DNA of 64,000 nt, from positions 216,001 through 280,000 of the forward strand of contig CM045745.1 of NCBI GenBank assembly GCA_024760905.1, read 5' to 3'. This stretch comes from Plotosus lineatus (lineage: Eukaryota; Chordata; Actinopteri; Siluriformes; Plotosidae). The notes below the pieces were generated by a model that saw only the letters and a program-made list of their open reading frames with translations, ran no database searches and had not been told where the DNA came from. Positions 1-11,105 of the stretch are shown here, one piece after another. Position 1 is the first letter of the stretch, and every line of letters begins with the position of its first letter. Both the position numbers and the translations under genes were made by a program.

Positions 1-2724
1 CCATGACCCAAACCCCCAACTATGGGTTAAATAGTCCCACTGCTTTGTGGATTCCCTTGGTTGTGAGAAGGCTAAGGAGTAAACCCTACAGAAATCCGGA
101 GTGGAGCCCCTAAGGCAGTTGGTCTGAGGATTTCCCTCCCTTCTGGCAACTCCTGCAGCTGTGCTGGTACCAAATTGTACTGGATCTTCCTTTCCTTTGG
201 ATGCTATCAGCAAGGCCAAGCGGGGAGACTTGACGTCTGGGCAGCCCAAGTTTCCATAGTTCCCTCCCAGGCTCGTAGCGCACTGGAGAGGACACTGGAG
301 AGGACACTCCAGTGTTGATGTAAGACTTTGGCTCAACACTGGAAGTAGCAGTTACCGGTTAAAAGCTCATTCCAATTGGCGTAGGATTCGGGCGCCTGGG
401 GCTACTTCCGACAGTGAGAGAGACCATCGTGTCTCACTGGACAGCTACCGCCCGCTCCAAGCTGGGCAGCCCCCAACCAGTAAGGTGCTGTCCCGCCACA
501 GCTCGCCTGCCTTGCTGGGTGCGTAGGGCTTAGGGACTGGCCATCCCGACAAGCAAGATGTAAATTCTCCACCAGGCAGACAAAAAGAGATAAATACAAA
601 GACTCCAGCTCTTCGAATAGCAAGCTGGAACATATGGACTATGTGTCCTGGACTGACAAGTGATCGTCAGCAAATTGACAATGCCAAATTGACAATTGAC
701 AAAGTCATCGACCATGAACTGACACGTCAGAATATCGACATTACTTGTCTACAGGAAACACGCCTGGCTGACAGTGGTACTATCAAAGAGGCCAACTACA
801 CCTTCTACTGGCAGGGCCTGCCACAAGACAACCCGAGACTGCATGGTGTAGGTTTCGCTGTGAAGAACTCTGACTAGGGCTATTGAACCTCCTACCAGTG
901 GATCAGAGAGAATCCTTGCTTTACGCCTCTCTACAACTGCAGACTTTGTAAACCTCCTCAGCATCTATGCACCACCACTCAGTTCCACTCCAGAGGCCAA
1001 GAACCAGTTTTACGAGGCTCTGGATGATGCAATTTCCAGGATCCCCAGCACTGAAGGACTTTACCTACTAGGAGACTTCAATGCTAGAGTAGGTGCCGAC
1101 TGTGACACCTGGCCTTCCTGCCTTGGTCACCACAGCATAGGAATGAGAATGGACAGAGGTTGTTGGAACTGTGCTGCCATCATGGCCTGTGTGTCACAAA
1201 TACATACTTCAAGTGCAAAGACTGTCACAAAGTATCCTGGAGACACCCCAGATCTTGCCACTGGCAACAGCTTGACCTCATTCTCACCTGGCGCATGGAT
1301 CTGAGCAGCATTCTCCACACTAGAAGTTTCCATAGCGCAGACTGCGACACAGACCACACCCTCGTTGGAAGCAGGATAAGGCTGACAACAAAGAGGATCC
1401 ATCACTCCAAAACTAAAGGCCTTCCACACATCAACACCTGCTCCTCAAGGGATCCCCAGTGAATCCAACTGCTTCATGACACAGTCAAGGAGAAGTTGGC
1501 TTCGCAGATACCTGGCAAAGACATCAACAGCAAGTGGAGCTTCCTGAGAGATACTATCTACACAACAGCCCTCACCACATTTGGGAAAAAGGAGTGTCGG
1601 AGTGTAGACTGGTACGAGGCTCACTGGGAGGAGATGCAGCTTGTGACAGAAGCCAAGAGGGAAGCCCTCCTAGCATACAAGCAAAACCCAAGCACCAGTA
1701 CTCGGGACACCCTCAAAGCTGCACGAAACAAGGCCCAGCAGACAGCCCGCCGCTGTGCAAACGACTTCTGGCTGAACCGCTGCAGCAAGATCCAGATGGC
1801 AGCTGACACTGGCAACGCAATGGCCATGTACAATGGCATCAAGACAGCTACTGGCCCAACCACAATTAAGACTGCACCCCTCAAGACCAAGACCGGGGAG
1901 GTGATCACGGACCAAGGCAAGCAGCTTGAACACTGGGTGGAACATTACCTGGAACTGTACGCAACCAAGAATGTGATGACCGATGCAGCATTAAATGCCC
2001 TGCCAAACTTACCTGTCATGGAGGATCTGGCTTATCTGCCTTCAGTGGACGAACTGGGCAAAGCCATTGATTGTCTGGCCGGTGGAAAAGCCCCTGGAAA
2101 GGATGGCATCCCCCCTGAAGTCTTGAAGAGTGGCAAGCCAGCACTCCTGCAGCACCTCCATGAGCTGCTGTGCTTATGCTGGAAGGAAGGGTTCATCCCC
2201 CAGGACATGCGCAATGCAAACATTGTAACCCTCTACAAAAACAAGGGCGACCGCAGTGACTGTAACAGCTACCGTGGCATTTCCCTCCTTAGCATCATAG
2301 GGAAAGTCTTTGCTCATGTTTTCCTTACTCGTCTTCAGATCCTTGCTTCCCGGGTGTACTCAGGATCGCAGTGTGGTTTCAGGGCAGGCCGATCCACAGT
2401 TGATATGATCTTCTCACTTCGTCAACTGAAAGAGAAGTGTCGGGAGCAGCAGAAGCCCCTGTACATTGCCTTCATAGACCTGACTAAAGCATTCGACCTG
2501 GTCAGCAGAAGCGGACTTGTCAGCCTCCTGCAGAAGATTGGATGTCCTCAAAGGTGACCTCCTTTCACGAGGACATGCACAGCACAGTCTGCTTCAATGG
2601 TGGGACTTCTGAAACCTTCCCAGTGAGCAGTGGTGTGAAGCAAGGCTGCATCCTAGCTCCGACACTCTTCTCGATGCTTTTTCAGTATGCCTTCTCTGAC
2701 AGTGAGGAAGGGATCCATATCTAG
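1..2724 (+). mobile_element. APE-type LINE (family N1), 3'-truncated copy 1
   Basis: This is a degraded non-LTR retrotransposon. Positions 1-620 match the 5' leader of the second copy at 20870-24900 in reverse orientation. An endonuclease segment follows: ITCLQETRLAD at about 733-768 and LLGDFNARVG at about 1066-1095, the metal-binding motif of APE nucleases. The longest open stretch (1496-2557, 353 codons) covers the endonuclease-RT linker and RT fingers, including GGKAPGKDGIPPEVLK, YRGISLLSIIGK, CGFRAGRSTVD and IAFIDLTKAFD. A frameshift near 2550 leads into SGVKQGC at about 2630-2650. The copy stops at 2724 before the catalytic xxDD box, where an RTE-like LINE begins. It is non-functional. 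The clade (I/Nimb-like or related) is not certain. Confidence 0.85.
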
Positions 2725-2728
2725 ACCA

Positions 2729-3895
2729 GATCTTCTTCTTCTTCTTCTTCTTTTACTTTCGGCTGCTCCCTTCAGGGGTCGCCACAGCAAATCATCCGCC
2801 TCCACCTCACCCTGTCCTCTGCATCTTCTTTTCTGACTCCAACGACGTTCATGTCTTCCTTCACCACATCCATAAATCTCTTCTTTGGTCTTCCTCGAGG
2901 CCTTCTGCCTGGTAGTTCCAACCTCAGCATCCTACTGCCAATATACTCACTATCCCTCCTCTGTACATGTCCAAACCATCTCAATCTAGCCTCTCTGACT
3001 TTGTCTCCAAAACATCTTACGTGGGCTGTCCCTCTGATATACTCATTTCTGATCCTATCCATCCTTGTTACTCCCAGAGAGAACCTCAACATTTTCATCT
3101 CCGCTACCTCCAGCTCTGCCTCCTGCCTTTTCCTCAGCGCCACTGTTTCTAAACCATACAACATCGCTGGCCTCACCACCGTCTTGTACACTTTTCCCTT
3201 CATTCTTGCTGACACTCTCCTATCGCACATCACACTGGACACTTTTCTCCAACCATTCCAGCCTGTCTGCACATGCTTCTTCACCTCTTTTCCACACTCT
3301 CCATTGATCTGGATTGTTGAGCCTAAGTACTTAAAATCCTCCACCTTCGTTATCTCTGCTCCCTGTAACATCACTGTTCCTCCTGGGTCCTTCTCATTCA
3401 CACACATATATTCTGATTTTCTGAGGCTAACCTTCATTCCTCTCCTTTCCAGGGCATACCTCCACCTCTCTAGATTTTCCTGCACTTGTTCTCTGCTCTC
3501 ACTAAAGATCACAATGTCATCTGCAAACATCATAGTCCATGGAGATTCTTGTCTCACCTCGTATGTCAGCCTGTCCATCACCATAGCAAACAAGAAGGGG
3601 CTCAGAGTTGACCCTTGATGCAGTCCCACCTCCACCTTGAATTCGTCGGTCACGCCGACAGCACACCTCACCACTGTCTTACATCTCTCATACATGTCCT
3701 GCACCACTCTAACATACTTCTCTGCCACTCCAGACTTCCTCATGCAATACCACAGTTCTTCTCTTGGCACCCTGTCATATGCTTTTTCCAGATCCACAAT
3801 GGCACAATGTAGCGCCCTCTGACCTTCTCTGTACTTCTCTATTAACATCCTCAAAGCAAACATTGCATCTGTGGTGCTCTTTCTCGGAATTTCCC
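2729..3895 (-). mobile_element. RTE-like LINE, 5'-truncated copy 1
   Basis: Read on the minus strand, one frame runs through the RT palm and thumb: [47 protein letters not shown], the catalytic box FADDIVI, FKYLGSTIQI, and a C-terminal basic stretch [10 protein letters not shown]. The 3' end carries the signature gattcgctgtggcgacccc-type tip (here a slightly diverged form) followed by a (TTC)n/(GAA)n tail at 2729-2750. Homology to copy 3 (50334-53273) ends near 3895, so the 5' half is missing. RT fingers and endonuclease are absent, so the copy is dead. The (+)-strand open frame 2851-3618 is an antisense shadow. Confidence 0.88.
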
Positions 3896-4505
3896 TGTTC
3901 TCGGCATGCCCGGAACATGTCTTGACCTGCTTTAACAAAACCAAACCACCGCCTTTTCCCTGCAATTACACAGGACAAAAAAAATCGGGAATCAAGATCG
4001 TAAAAGCCAGAGGATGACGAACAAGGTATTGATGGGCATTTTTGTTGTTTTTATAATGACTTCAGAATTTAAGGAAAGGACAACACATGATTTAGTACAC
4101 ACCAGAGGAAAGGTCATTATTTCCTGACTCTGAAAAAGTGTTTGCCTACTAATTAAAATTTTGTGTATATATTCCAAGGAAATACAAAAAAGTAAAATCT
4201 ACAATGAGATTTTTTCCAAAGTGTTTAAATGAGGAGCTGCCTGGTTGAGTGCCCAGTACAAACTGTAAATGTCACTTTCATTCAAGCACTCAACATATCT
4301 TATCTGTAATTGGCAGACCAACCAGATTGCATCATTACAGTGAATTTTAAAGTATGTTACAAGATTACTTGGCTCAACTGATTTGGGTGCGAAGAAAATC
4401 TGACCCTGACAAATAAGAATAGTAATTAATATCCTAATAGTAAGTAATATCCTTACAAATAAGAATAGAATAACTTCTGGGAAGAATACACATACTGTTA
4501 ATTCT
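3896..4505. other. unannotated AT-rich sequence
   Basis: I see no gene, recognisable repeat boundary or RNA here. Composition is AT-rich with short direct repeats near 4415-4475. Confidence 0.5.
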
Positions 4506-4652
4506 GGCAGTGGTGGCCTGGTGGTAAAGGTGCTGGATGACAGATCCTAAGGTTGGGGGTTCAAGCGCCACTCTCCACAAGGTTGTCATTGTCCCCCCCC
4601 AGTGCAGCCAACTGGGTTATCAAAGGTTGGTCATGTCTCTCACTGTCTATGG
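4506..4652 (+). mobile_element. tRNA-derived SINE (S family), head half
   Basis: The head has an A-box-like gtggcctggtggta and a B-box-like gggttcaagc, followed by the body motif aactgggttatcaaagg and tctctcactgtctatgg. The copy is split at 4652/4653 by a hAT element and resumes at about 5431 with the matching continuation tggtgagaggttcatg. Confidence 0.8.
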
Positions 4653-5430
4653 CAGTGGTTCTTAACCTTGTTGGCGGTACTGAACCCCACCAGTCTCATA
4701 TGCTTATTCACCGAACCCTTCTTTAGTGAAAAATAAGATATGATTTTTTTTCTAATTCAAGACATAGATATATGTTTTTATTTGGGGCACCAAAATGAAC
4801 CATGCATTAACATCACTGTGTTCAAAGAACAAAACCAATACAATGCATGAACTCCCCCATCACAACTACCTACATTTTTACGTGAGGTGCGCATTTGAGT
4901 GTGGGTGCGCGCATGCGTCTGTATGTGTGTGTTTGTTTTATTTACATCTTATGCATTATTTTTGAATGTTTAATCGTTATTATAAGCATTTATAGTATTG
5001 AATATGTATTTATTGATATTATATGTACATATACATGTACGTATACGTCAGTCAGCGGGGGGTTGATCCTACTTTGCAAATCATGCAGATAGGACGCCGA
5101 CTAATATCACGTTCTGTTATATATGTGAATCCATGTTGTACATATTCATCTGACCACTTTCTTTTTTTACTCAGCATAGTATGGATTAAAACATTAAGAA
5201 AGAAATCACATGACGTACCATCACAACAGTCACAATTCGACTACTGAGCGCACCAAATTTCCTGCAGCACAGATTGGCCAAGCAATGTAGCGTGATCACC
5301 TGCAGCCAGTGATGGCCAAGCGGGGCATGTCGTCATGAATATGAGTCAGGTGTGTGTCTTGACCTCCGCCGAACCCCTGAGACTGACTCACCGATCCCCT
5401 AGGGTTCGATTGAACCCAGGTTAGGAACCA
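4653..5430. mobile_element. non-autonomous hAT element inserted in a SINE
   Basis: The left end reads cagtggttcttaacc and the right end ggttaggaacca, a worn inverted copy. About 770 bp, no transposase. It is closely similar along its length to 7054-7817, including the tcagtcagcggggggttgat segment. The last bases of the right TIR and part of the target duplication are lost. Open frames here are short and match nothing I know. Confidence 0.8.
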
Positions 5431-5627
5431 TATGGTGAGAGGTTCATGTAAAAGAACCATTGCTAACTTTCAACAAGAGTAGACTGCAAGGTCGTCAACA
5501 TGTTTCTGCCCTGCAATGACCTGACGAGCTGTCCAGGGTGTACTCTGCCCTTACCTAGAGTCAGCTGGGATGGGCTTCAGCCTCTTTGCGGCTCTGAATA
5601 TAATTAACGATTACAGAAAATGAAACA
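5431..5627 (+). mobile_element. S-family SINE, tail half (tail B)
   Basis: Continues the SINE broken at 4652: tggtgagaggttcatgtaaa, aagaaccattgctaac, then tail B (gagctgtccagggtgtactc, gagtcagctgggatgg, ttacagaaaatgaa). Confidence 0.78.
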
Positions 5628-6297
5628 ATAGGTGTTAATTCTGTATAAAATTAATGTTATATATTAACAAAAATCTTGTTAACATGTAGGGCTCTGAAAA
5701 AATGTAGCCTTCTGTTACCAACAAATAGATGCAAAAGTTTAAGTAATTTTTATATGATTAAAGGCTGATACCCCCAGTTCACTGGAGCGCGGAATGCAAT
5801 GATCGTGGCAGAAAGGCGCGGAACGCAGTCTACGGAAGAGCTTCGGCATTTTTACACGGAAAATGGGCCAAAATCCTACAGAAAATTGTACCTTCGGAAC
5901 ACCTTTGGAACACTCATGGAAAGACTGCAGTACAATGTCAGAATACGTGTGTAAAAGCGCTCGATTTACCTTCAGAACGTCGGATAATTCACGATACATT
6001 CACGGAAAGCACGGAACACTTGAGGAACAACTATGGCACTACTCAATTTTAGAAGGAAGACATTTGGAATGATTGCGGAACAAGCGGAATGAAAGCGGAA
6101 CGTTTATGTTCAACACGGAATGACTAAGGAGTAACCGGTATAACCACGTTTCAATCCGGAAAAATCGGCAAAGATCAAAGGATTTGCCCCTGATTCTGCA
6201 TATAAATATGCAGATTCGACCAAGGAATCTCATTCTGCCAAATAGCTAATACAATACAATAATATACAACAACATACAACAATATACAACCATGTAT

Positions 6298-6960
6298 ATA
6301 AGGGGTCAGGAACCTATGGCTCAAGAGCCAGCTGTGACCCTTTTCATGACTGTATCTGACTCTCAGATAAATCAAATGACCTTTCTTAACAGAATAACTA
6401 ACAGTAATTTCGCTGTCATTTAAATAAAAATACAGAAAAATCCATCAAATAGAACAAAAACAGATAAATAATTCTCATGCATTTTAATCTATACATCTAT
6501 TTTTCACTCCACTTGTCGCTGTGACACGCAGCGAAGAGCCAATCTTTTCTGTACTGCAGTGTGTGGGAGGGTCCGATACCTTGAAAACTGTAATTTTATT
6601 GAATTTTATGCAACAGCCTGCGCGAGTTATTTTTGGGTCAAGAGGTAAATTTCCCTTGTTTTTGATCAGCTCATTTGTACAGAGGGAACCTTTTCAACCA
6701 AGAAGATGGCGAAAAGGAAAAAAAAGATGAGGATTCAGCTACAATCACTGAATGAAGATTTGGAAAGACTTGCATAAAGCAAAAAGAGCTGGCAACCAGC
6801 TGATTGTCAAAATTTGGAACGCACTTCCTGTCACATACCAAACACTGCAGCGTATGAGTCTTGTCATATTGACCATGTTTGGATGTACATATACATTTGC
6901 ATAAGCCCAGCAATATGCAATACCTTAGTCTATTTGATGGCCAGGTAAAAAAATAAAATA
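6298..6960. mobile_element. possible hAT-like fragment
   Basis: Starts with ggggtcaggaacctatggct, a start I recall from vertebrate hAT elements, followed by AT-rich sequence ending in an (AAAT)n-like run near 6950. No right TIR or target duplication identified. Confidence 0.3.
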
Positions 6961-7053
6961 AAATAAATTTAAAAGCCCGAGTGCTTCATTTCAAGGCGTT
7001 AGCTTGAGATGTGAAGATTTCTGTTCTTCTCCTTCAGGTTGGTTCATCTATTC

Positions 7054-7817
7054 CAGTGGATCTTAACTATGTTGGTGGTAGGGTTATGGTTAGGGTTTCC
7101 CACCAGTTTCACATGCTTATTCACCGAACTCTTCTTTATTGAAAAATAAAATATTATCTTTTTCAAATTCAAGACACAGGTATATGTTTTTATTTGGGGC
7201 ACCAAAATGAACCATGCATTAACATCACTGTAATCAAAGAACAAAACCAATACAATGCATGAACTCCCCCATCACAACCACTTACATTTTTATGTGAGGT
7301 GCACATCTGAATGCGTGCACGCACGTGTCTGTATATGTGTGTATTTGTTTTATTTACATCTTATGCATTATTTTTGAATATTTAATAGTTATTATAAGCA
7401 TTTATATTATTGAATATGTATTTATTGATATTATATACACATATACATGTACGTATACGTCAGTCAGCGGGGGGTTGATCCTACTTCGCAAATCATGCGG
7501 ATAGGACGCCAACTAGCATCATGTTCTGTTATATATGTGAATCCATGTTGTACATATTCGTTCAACCGCTTTCATTTTTTGGTCAACATTGTGTGGATTA
7601 AAACATTTAAGAAAGAAATCACACGACATACCATAACAACAGTCACAAGTCGACTACTGAGCACACCAAATTTCCTGCAGCACAGATTGGCCAAGCAGTG
7701 TAGCGTGATCACCTGCATGTCATCATGAATATGAGTCAGGTGTGTGTCTTGACCTCCACGGAACCCCTGAGACTGACTCTCCCTAGGGTTCGATTGAACC
7801 AAGGTTAAGAACCACTG
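7054..7817. mobile_element. non-autonomous hAT element, complete ends
   Basis: TIRs are cagtggatcttaac at the left and gttaagaaccactg at the right. The element is flanked by a perfect 8-bp target duplication, atctattc (7046-7053 and 7818-7825), which is the hAT hallmark. It is 764 bp long, has no transposase, and is the sister copy of 4653-5430. Confidence 0.9.
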
Positions 7818-7987
7818 ATCTATTCGGTGTGTGGTGCGTTTCAGAGCATCATCCGGGCTTTATTTCGACTCCCCAATCCCTCTGATCGAGTCCATGCTGG
7901 ATGAAATCATGCACTTGAGCCCGTGTTTAAGACACGCTGATCTCTGAACCCTATTTTGTATTTTCTTGATCATTTATTTTAAGGCGG

Positions 7988-8225
7988 TGTGTGCAGCGCG
8001 CTCTCTACTCCGTCCGCGTGGACGTGATCATCGGCATGAGGAGGATGATTATGCAGACCCGATCGAAGTCTCAAGCAAACCACAATCAGCAGTGGATCAG
8101 TGAATCAAAAGAATGTGAAATACTCACAGTGTGCCATAGATGGACTTCGATCGGGTCTGCATGATCATCCTCCTCATGCCGATGATCACGTGTGCACAGA
8201 TGGAGGAGAGTGCGCCGCACGCACA
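7988..8225. repeat. long inverted repeat (hairpin) with exon-like arms
   Basis: The core arms are 8023-8070 and 8143-8190, 48 bases each, reverse-complementary with a single mismatch (T8050). A 72-bp loop separates them. Weaker similarity extends outward to about 7988 and 8225. One frame is open through each arm and gives nearly the same peptide, VIIGMRRMIMQTRSKS, with conservative differences outside the core. On the minus strand, the arm runs into a consensus splice donor (gtgagt, at 8127-8122). I do not recognise the peptide. The repeat could be an inverted duplication of a captured exon. Confidence 0.75.
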
Positions 8226-8570
8226 GCCAAAGTGAGGGGCAAAGCACCCAACAAGCACTTGGTCTGATGCTGTTGCTGATTGTGTGTATAGCAGCTCTCC
8301 TCACTGCTATTGACCATACGGAAGAGAAGGGAAGACTAAGGTAAGGAACACTTGTGGTATAAAAGGGAAAGATCATGGAACCAAAGGGAACACTCTCTGA
8401 AAATTTTTCCGTGAATGTGCTTTGAACATGTTCGCAGATTTTGCTCTGCTGGAAGTTGAGAAACACATTCGGAATCATATGGAATGACACGGAAGATGAG
8501 GGAATAACTGAGGAATGTTTGAGGATGACAACATTTTTGCTTCCGCAAGTCTTCCGCACTCCAGTGCAAT

Positions 8571-8888
8571 TTGATTGATTGATTGATTGATTAACTGATT
8601 GGGTTTTTACACCCGAGCCTAGCGGCTCATCAGGCCGATGCTTATCCCCAGTTTCTGTAGCGTGAAGCAATCAGGAGTTGAACTCCTCTTGGATGGGACG
8701 CTAGTCCATTGCAGGTTACCTTCCCAGTATATTTTACTGGTACCCATTTATACTGCTGGGTGGACAGACGCACACTTGTGGTTGAGACCTTGACCAGGGG
8801 TCTTAGCACAGTGAGGGTCTCAGTGGGATTTGAACGCACAAACCTCCCGATCATGAGCCCAACACGCTAACCACTACACCACTGGCTC
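8571..8888 (-). mobile_element. tRNA-derived SINE (second family)
   Basis: On the minus strand the head is ggtgtagtggttagcgtg (A box) with a ttcaaatccc B-box-like site; the 3' end is a (TGAT)n run at 8571-8600. A perfect 14-bp target duplication, cactccagtgcaat, flanks it (8557-8570 and 8889-8902). Confidence 0.88.
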
Positions 8889-9194
8889 CACTCCAGTGCA
8901 ATGGGGGTATGAAATAAATACCAGTTGGATAATCCTTTGAAATGATAGCAAGATAAATTTTATGGGTTGAATAACTGATCATTTGAATGCCAGAATTAGT
9001 CTATATTATTCTGTTCATTGTTTTCCTCTGAAATAAAAAGTGTAAGCTGAAAATACAAAATAAGAACTTTGTCATAACCTTCATCCTGGCTATATATCGA
9101 GGAAGATTTTTTTTTCCTCACTCATTTCCCAAACAGTTTAGTAATACTAGGGTTACAGGGAGACTGGAGCCTCTCTCGTTCGACACTGTCCTCA

Positions 9195-9330
9195 GGCAGA
9201 GTAAACCTTTAACCACATGTCTGGACTGTGGGAGGACACCAGAGTACCCAGAGGGAAGCCATGCAAGCACAGGAAGACATGCAAAACTCACACCTAAGAC
9301 TTTCTTGCTGTGAGGCAGATACAGTAAATC
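9195..9330 (-). mobile_element. fragment of the common teleost CACAGCAAGAAGG-type SINE
   Basis: Contains the diverged antisense body (gactgtgggaggacacc, gaagacatgcaaaactcaca) and the ttcttgctgtgaggca end seen more completely at 30850-31262. Confidence 0.6.
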
Positions 9331-9337
9331 TCATACC

Positions 9338-9956
9338 CATACCTGTCAAGTTGTACGGTTTTGGCGTAATTTGTACAAGTGAGCACTGATTTTTAAATGT
9401 GTACGCCGTACGTCCGAAATCTGTACGTTTTTCGATCATTTCGTCTTTTTTTTTTAACTCCGTTTTAACTCCGTTTTTAACTCCGTTTTTTGTGTCACCG
9501 TTTCGGTAAAGAGACGATACGCCGAATTGGTCTGTAGCCGTTTTCTCGCGAGAATCGCGCGTTGCGTTTATCGTCTGCTATCGTCTGCTCTTTCCGACCA
9601 CGTGACCGCACTTTCACTTCCGCCATCATTCAAGTCAAACTTAATTGCGAGCTCAAGTGCCATGAAGTGAAGCCATCAAAAGAAATGATTGAAAGTGCCA
9701 AAGGTGCTACATATAGTTATAATAAAGATCACTGTTAAATTTTCTTAATCATGCAGCTGAAGATATTACTCTTTTATTTGATTGCACCAGGTTATATGTT
9801 ACAACATTACCAATAAATTCATATTATATTAAAAATAGAGTTTAATTTTTGTTTCATATTGCACGCGATAATAAGACGCGTAAGATTAGTTGCTATTTTG
9901 TAAGGGCATAAGTAGCCATTTGTAAGATCGCCAACGGCCTAGGGTTGACAGGTATG
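9338..9956. mobile_element. 619-bp MITE-like element with CATACCTGTCAA ends
   Basis: The ends are catacctgtcaa and ttgacaggtatg, a perfect 12-bp inverted repeat. A direct repeat, catacc, abuts both ends (9332-9337 and 9957-9962). No coding capacity. Superfamily not assigned. Confidence 0.75.
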
Positions 9957-10104
9957 CATACCACCACTTTATATTTTCTGATAAATAAGTTAGGTACACC
10001 ATAATCTAGTAATTTATTTACCACAACTTATTCAGCATGATAAAATGCTGTATTATATTGGACAGAAGGGACACAGACCAAATAATTAAAGTTACGTTAT
10101 TCAA

Positions 10105-10256
10105 AGTCGTCAGCGTGTTTCTGTCCCTTGCTAAAAAGGGTTGTGACAGGAAGGGCATCCGACGTAAAAACCTCTGCCAAATCAAACGTGCGGATCAAAT
10201 GATTCGCTGTGGCGACTCCCAAGTAAAAGGGAAAAAGCCGAAAGGAAGACAGACAG
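10105..10256 (+). mobile_element. 5'-truncated SINE, tail A
   Basis: Only the 3' part is present: gtcgtcagcgtgtttctgtc, gacaggaagggcatccgacg, gattcgctgtggcgactccc and gccgaaaggaagacagacag. An 11-bp direct repeat, acgttattcaa, occurs at 10094-10104 and 10257-10267, consistent with target-primed insertion of a 5'-truncated copy. Confidence 0.82.
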
Positions 10257-10434
10257 ACGTTATTCAACCTAATCAGCCTTTTATTTTTACTAGGTGGAGC
10301 CTGTATTTTACAATCATCAGCAAAGATGGAGAAATTCCTTTTCCATGAAAATCCTATGGCACGTTTTAGTAATAGACAGCAACAGATATGATGTGCTATG
10401 TTTACAGACTACAGCAGTCAAATAGACAGTGGTG

Positions 10435-10744
10435 GCCTGGTGGTAAGGTGCTGGATCACTGATCCTAAGGTTGGGAGTTCAAGCCCCAATCTCCACGGGT
10501 TGTCACTGTCCCCCCAGTGCAGCTAACTGGGTTATCAAAGGCTGGCCATGTCTCTCACTGTCTATGGTGAGAGTTTCATGATTTTTGTCTTTTGACCAGG
10601 GTAACTGCAAAGCCGTCAGTGTGTTTCTGCCTGGTGAGCTGTCCAGGGAGTACTCTGCCCTCACCCGGAGTCGGCTGGGATGGGTACCAGCCTACTCACG
10701 ACCCTAATTGGGATTAAGCAGTTACAGAAAATTAATGAATGAGA
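10435..10744 (+). mobile_element. S-family SINE with tail B
   Basis: A complete head (gtggcctggtggtaaggtgc, gggagttcaagccc) leads to tail B (gagctgtccagggagtactc, ending in attaatgaatg). A 9-bp target duplication, agtcaaata, lies at 10426-10434 and 10745-10753. Confidence 0.87.
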
Positions 10745-10811
10745 AGTCAAATAATTTTGTGCAAGCTACAGTGTGAATTTGAGCATTTAAAGCATTTTAG
10801 CCTACTTTAGC

Positions 10812-10812
<1 letters not shown>

Positions 10813-10882
<70 letters not shown>
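10813..10882. repeat. (TG)n microsatellite
   Basis: About 70 bases of nearly uninterrupted TG dinucleotides. Confidence 0.98.
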
Positions 10883-10883
<1 letters not shown>

Positions 10884-10965
10884 GTGTGTGATGACTGGCA
10901 TGACTGGCAGTGCTGAAATGTTATACAGTGATGTAAAATAATAAGCTGACTTTGGTAAAGAGTAG

Positions 10966-11105
10966 CTGCAAAGCCGTCAGTGTGTTTTGGTCCCTTGCTA
11001 AAGGGTTGTGTCAGGAAGGGCATCCAACGTAAAAATCTATGCCAAATCAAATGTGCCAATCAGATGATTCGCTGTGGTGACCCCTGAAAAAAAGGGAAAA
11101 AACTG
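10966..11105 (+). mobile_element. S-family SINE fragment, tail A
   Basis: Contains gctgcaaagccgtcagtgtg, gtcaggaagggcatccaacg and gattcgctgtggtgaccc, then a poly-purine end. It is a 5'-truncated, diverged copy. Confidence 0.72.

Larger units (their letters stand above)
5768..8916. mobile_element. large TIR-bounded DNA element, composite
   Basis: The left end at 5768 (atacccccagttcactggag, then cgcggaa) and the reverse complement of the right end at 8916 (atacccccattgcactggag, then tgcggaa) pair over 27 bases with four mismatches. Both subterminal zones are rich in repeated cggaa/ggaat motifs (5790-6110 and 8330-8560), as in several cut-and-paste families. No transposase frame is recognisable. 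Inside lie a hAT copy (7054-7817), a long inverted repeat with exon-like arms (about 7988-8225) and a SINE (8571-8888). The superfamily and target duplication are not determined. The two ends could instead belong to two separate copies. Confidence 0.5.

Noticed and set aside
2851..3618. Long + strand open frame (255 codons), with counterparts at 31502-32410 (+) and 52358-53557 (-, 399 codons)
   Set aside because: All three are antisense to the RT frame of the RTE-like LINE. The sense strand is purine-rich, so the opposite strand has few stops and gives Ser/Leu/Phe-rich translation. Its recurrence reflects the sense-strand composition, not a gene.
5739..6233. Several 60-86 codon frames on both strands as small genes
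   Set aside because: They lie in the cggaa-rich subterminal zone of a DNA element, overlap each other on both strands, and show no domain or splice context.
8086..8670. 194-codon minus-strand frame as a gene
   Set aside because: It crosses a SINE (8571-8888) and the inverted repeat and ends without a recognisable domain. Only the arm peptide is worth following.
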